Positions 25,813 to 25,886 of a stretch of DNA of 25,886 bases are shown piece by piece; the first letter of the stretch is position 1; every line of letters starts with the position of its first letter. The notes beneath the pieces are model-generated. The model saw nothing but the letters and a program-made list of their open reading frames with translations, did no database searches and had not been told where the DNA came from. The DNA is taken from positions 1 through 25,886 of the IMG/VR virus record IMGVR_UViG_3300025132_000259. One strand, 5' to 3'. The stretch comes from a virus. Made by a program: the position numbers and the translations under genes.

Positions 25813-25886
25813 TTATCTAAGGTTATGGGCTCGGCGTTCCGCTTCGGCCGTGTAGTGTGCTTCAAACGGGCACCGCTTCCGCTCGT
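25813..25886 (-). CDS. C-terminal end of a hypothetical gene, cut by the right edge
   Basis: A leftward frame enters from the edge and ends at TAA 25813-25815. Visible end: ERKRCPFEAHYTAEAERRAHN plus LR. Charged and helical; one Cys. It is followed by the same hairpin spacer as the next two genes, so it belongs to the same array. Too short to say what it is. Confidence 0.45.
   Translation of the reverse strand, partial: ERKRCPFEAHYTAEAERRAHNLR

Overview
The window looks like a stretch of a tailed double-stranded DNA bacteriophage, free or as a prophage. It is built mostly of small, tightly packed or overlapping genes: tail-fibre and lysis-type genes, a phage recombination and replication block, and a long run of tiny accessory genes. 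The tail-fibre and small membrane proteins resemble those of marine phages, so a marine Gram-negative host is a reasonable guess, but the host cannot be fixed from sequence alone. I saw no rRNA, tRNA, CRISPR array, insertion sequence or integrase.

Layout. (1) 1-6758, + strand: 3' part of a repeat-containing tail fibre, an Asp-box beta-propeller-like protein, two paralogous small structural-type proteins, a histone-H1-like lysine/alanine-rich protein, and a lysis-like cluster of small membrane and coiled-coil proteins around a protein with a YkuD-like His/Cys signature. (2) 6766-6841: a perfect 14-bp inverted repeat where the + and - blocks converge. (3) 6851-8551, - strand: an inserted three-gene block with one clear and one probable DUF2589 protein. 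(4) 8586-9303, + strand: two more small membrane proteins. (5) 9293-16545, - strand: zinc ribbons, an HNH-type protein, RecT annealase, YqaJ exonuclease, SF2 helicase, VapE-type ATPase and zinc-ribbon/Toprim primase, interrupted by one + strand Cro/CI-like regulator at 12334-12570. (6) 16668-25886, - strand: about thirty small genes, mostly of unknown function, probably early or host-takeover genes.

How it fits together. RecT and YqaJ form a two-component single-strand annealing recombination system. Primase, VapE ATPase and helicase form a replication-initiation module. The lone + strand regulator faces the recombination genes across overlapping inverted repeats, which suggests a small control switch.

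The most unusual features are in the accessory run. Ten successive gene junctions carry GGAGGTGAGTGATG or a close variant, in which Shine-Dalgarno, stop and start are fused, so the upstream proteins nearly all end in Gly-Gly-Glu; two more junctions use a sister motif. Further right, two neighbouring genes have no ATG, GTG, TTG or CTG at their apparent 5' ends. Both have the same leader, an AGGAGG site and the same ATT codon at ideal spacing, which points to AUU initiation in a duplicated, hairpin-bearing leader. Repeated GGGGC/GCCCC hairpins, a second fused-junction type and several genes of 30-58 codons add to a picture of a modular expression array.
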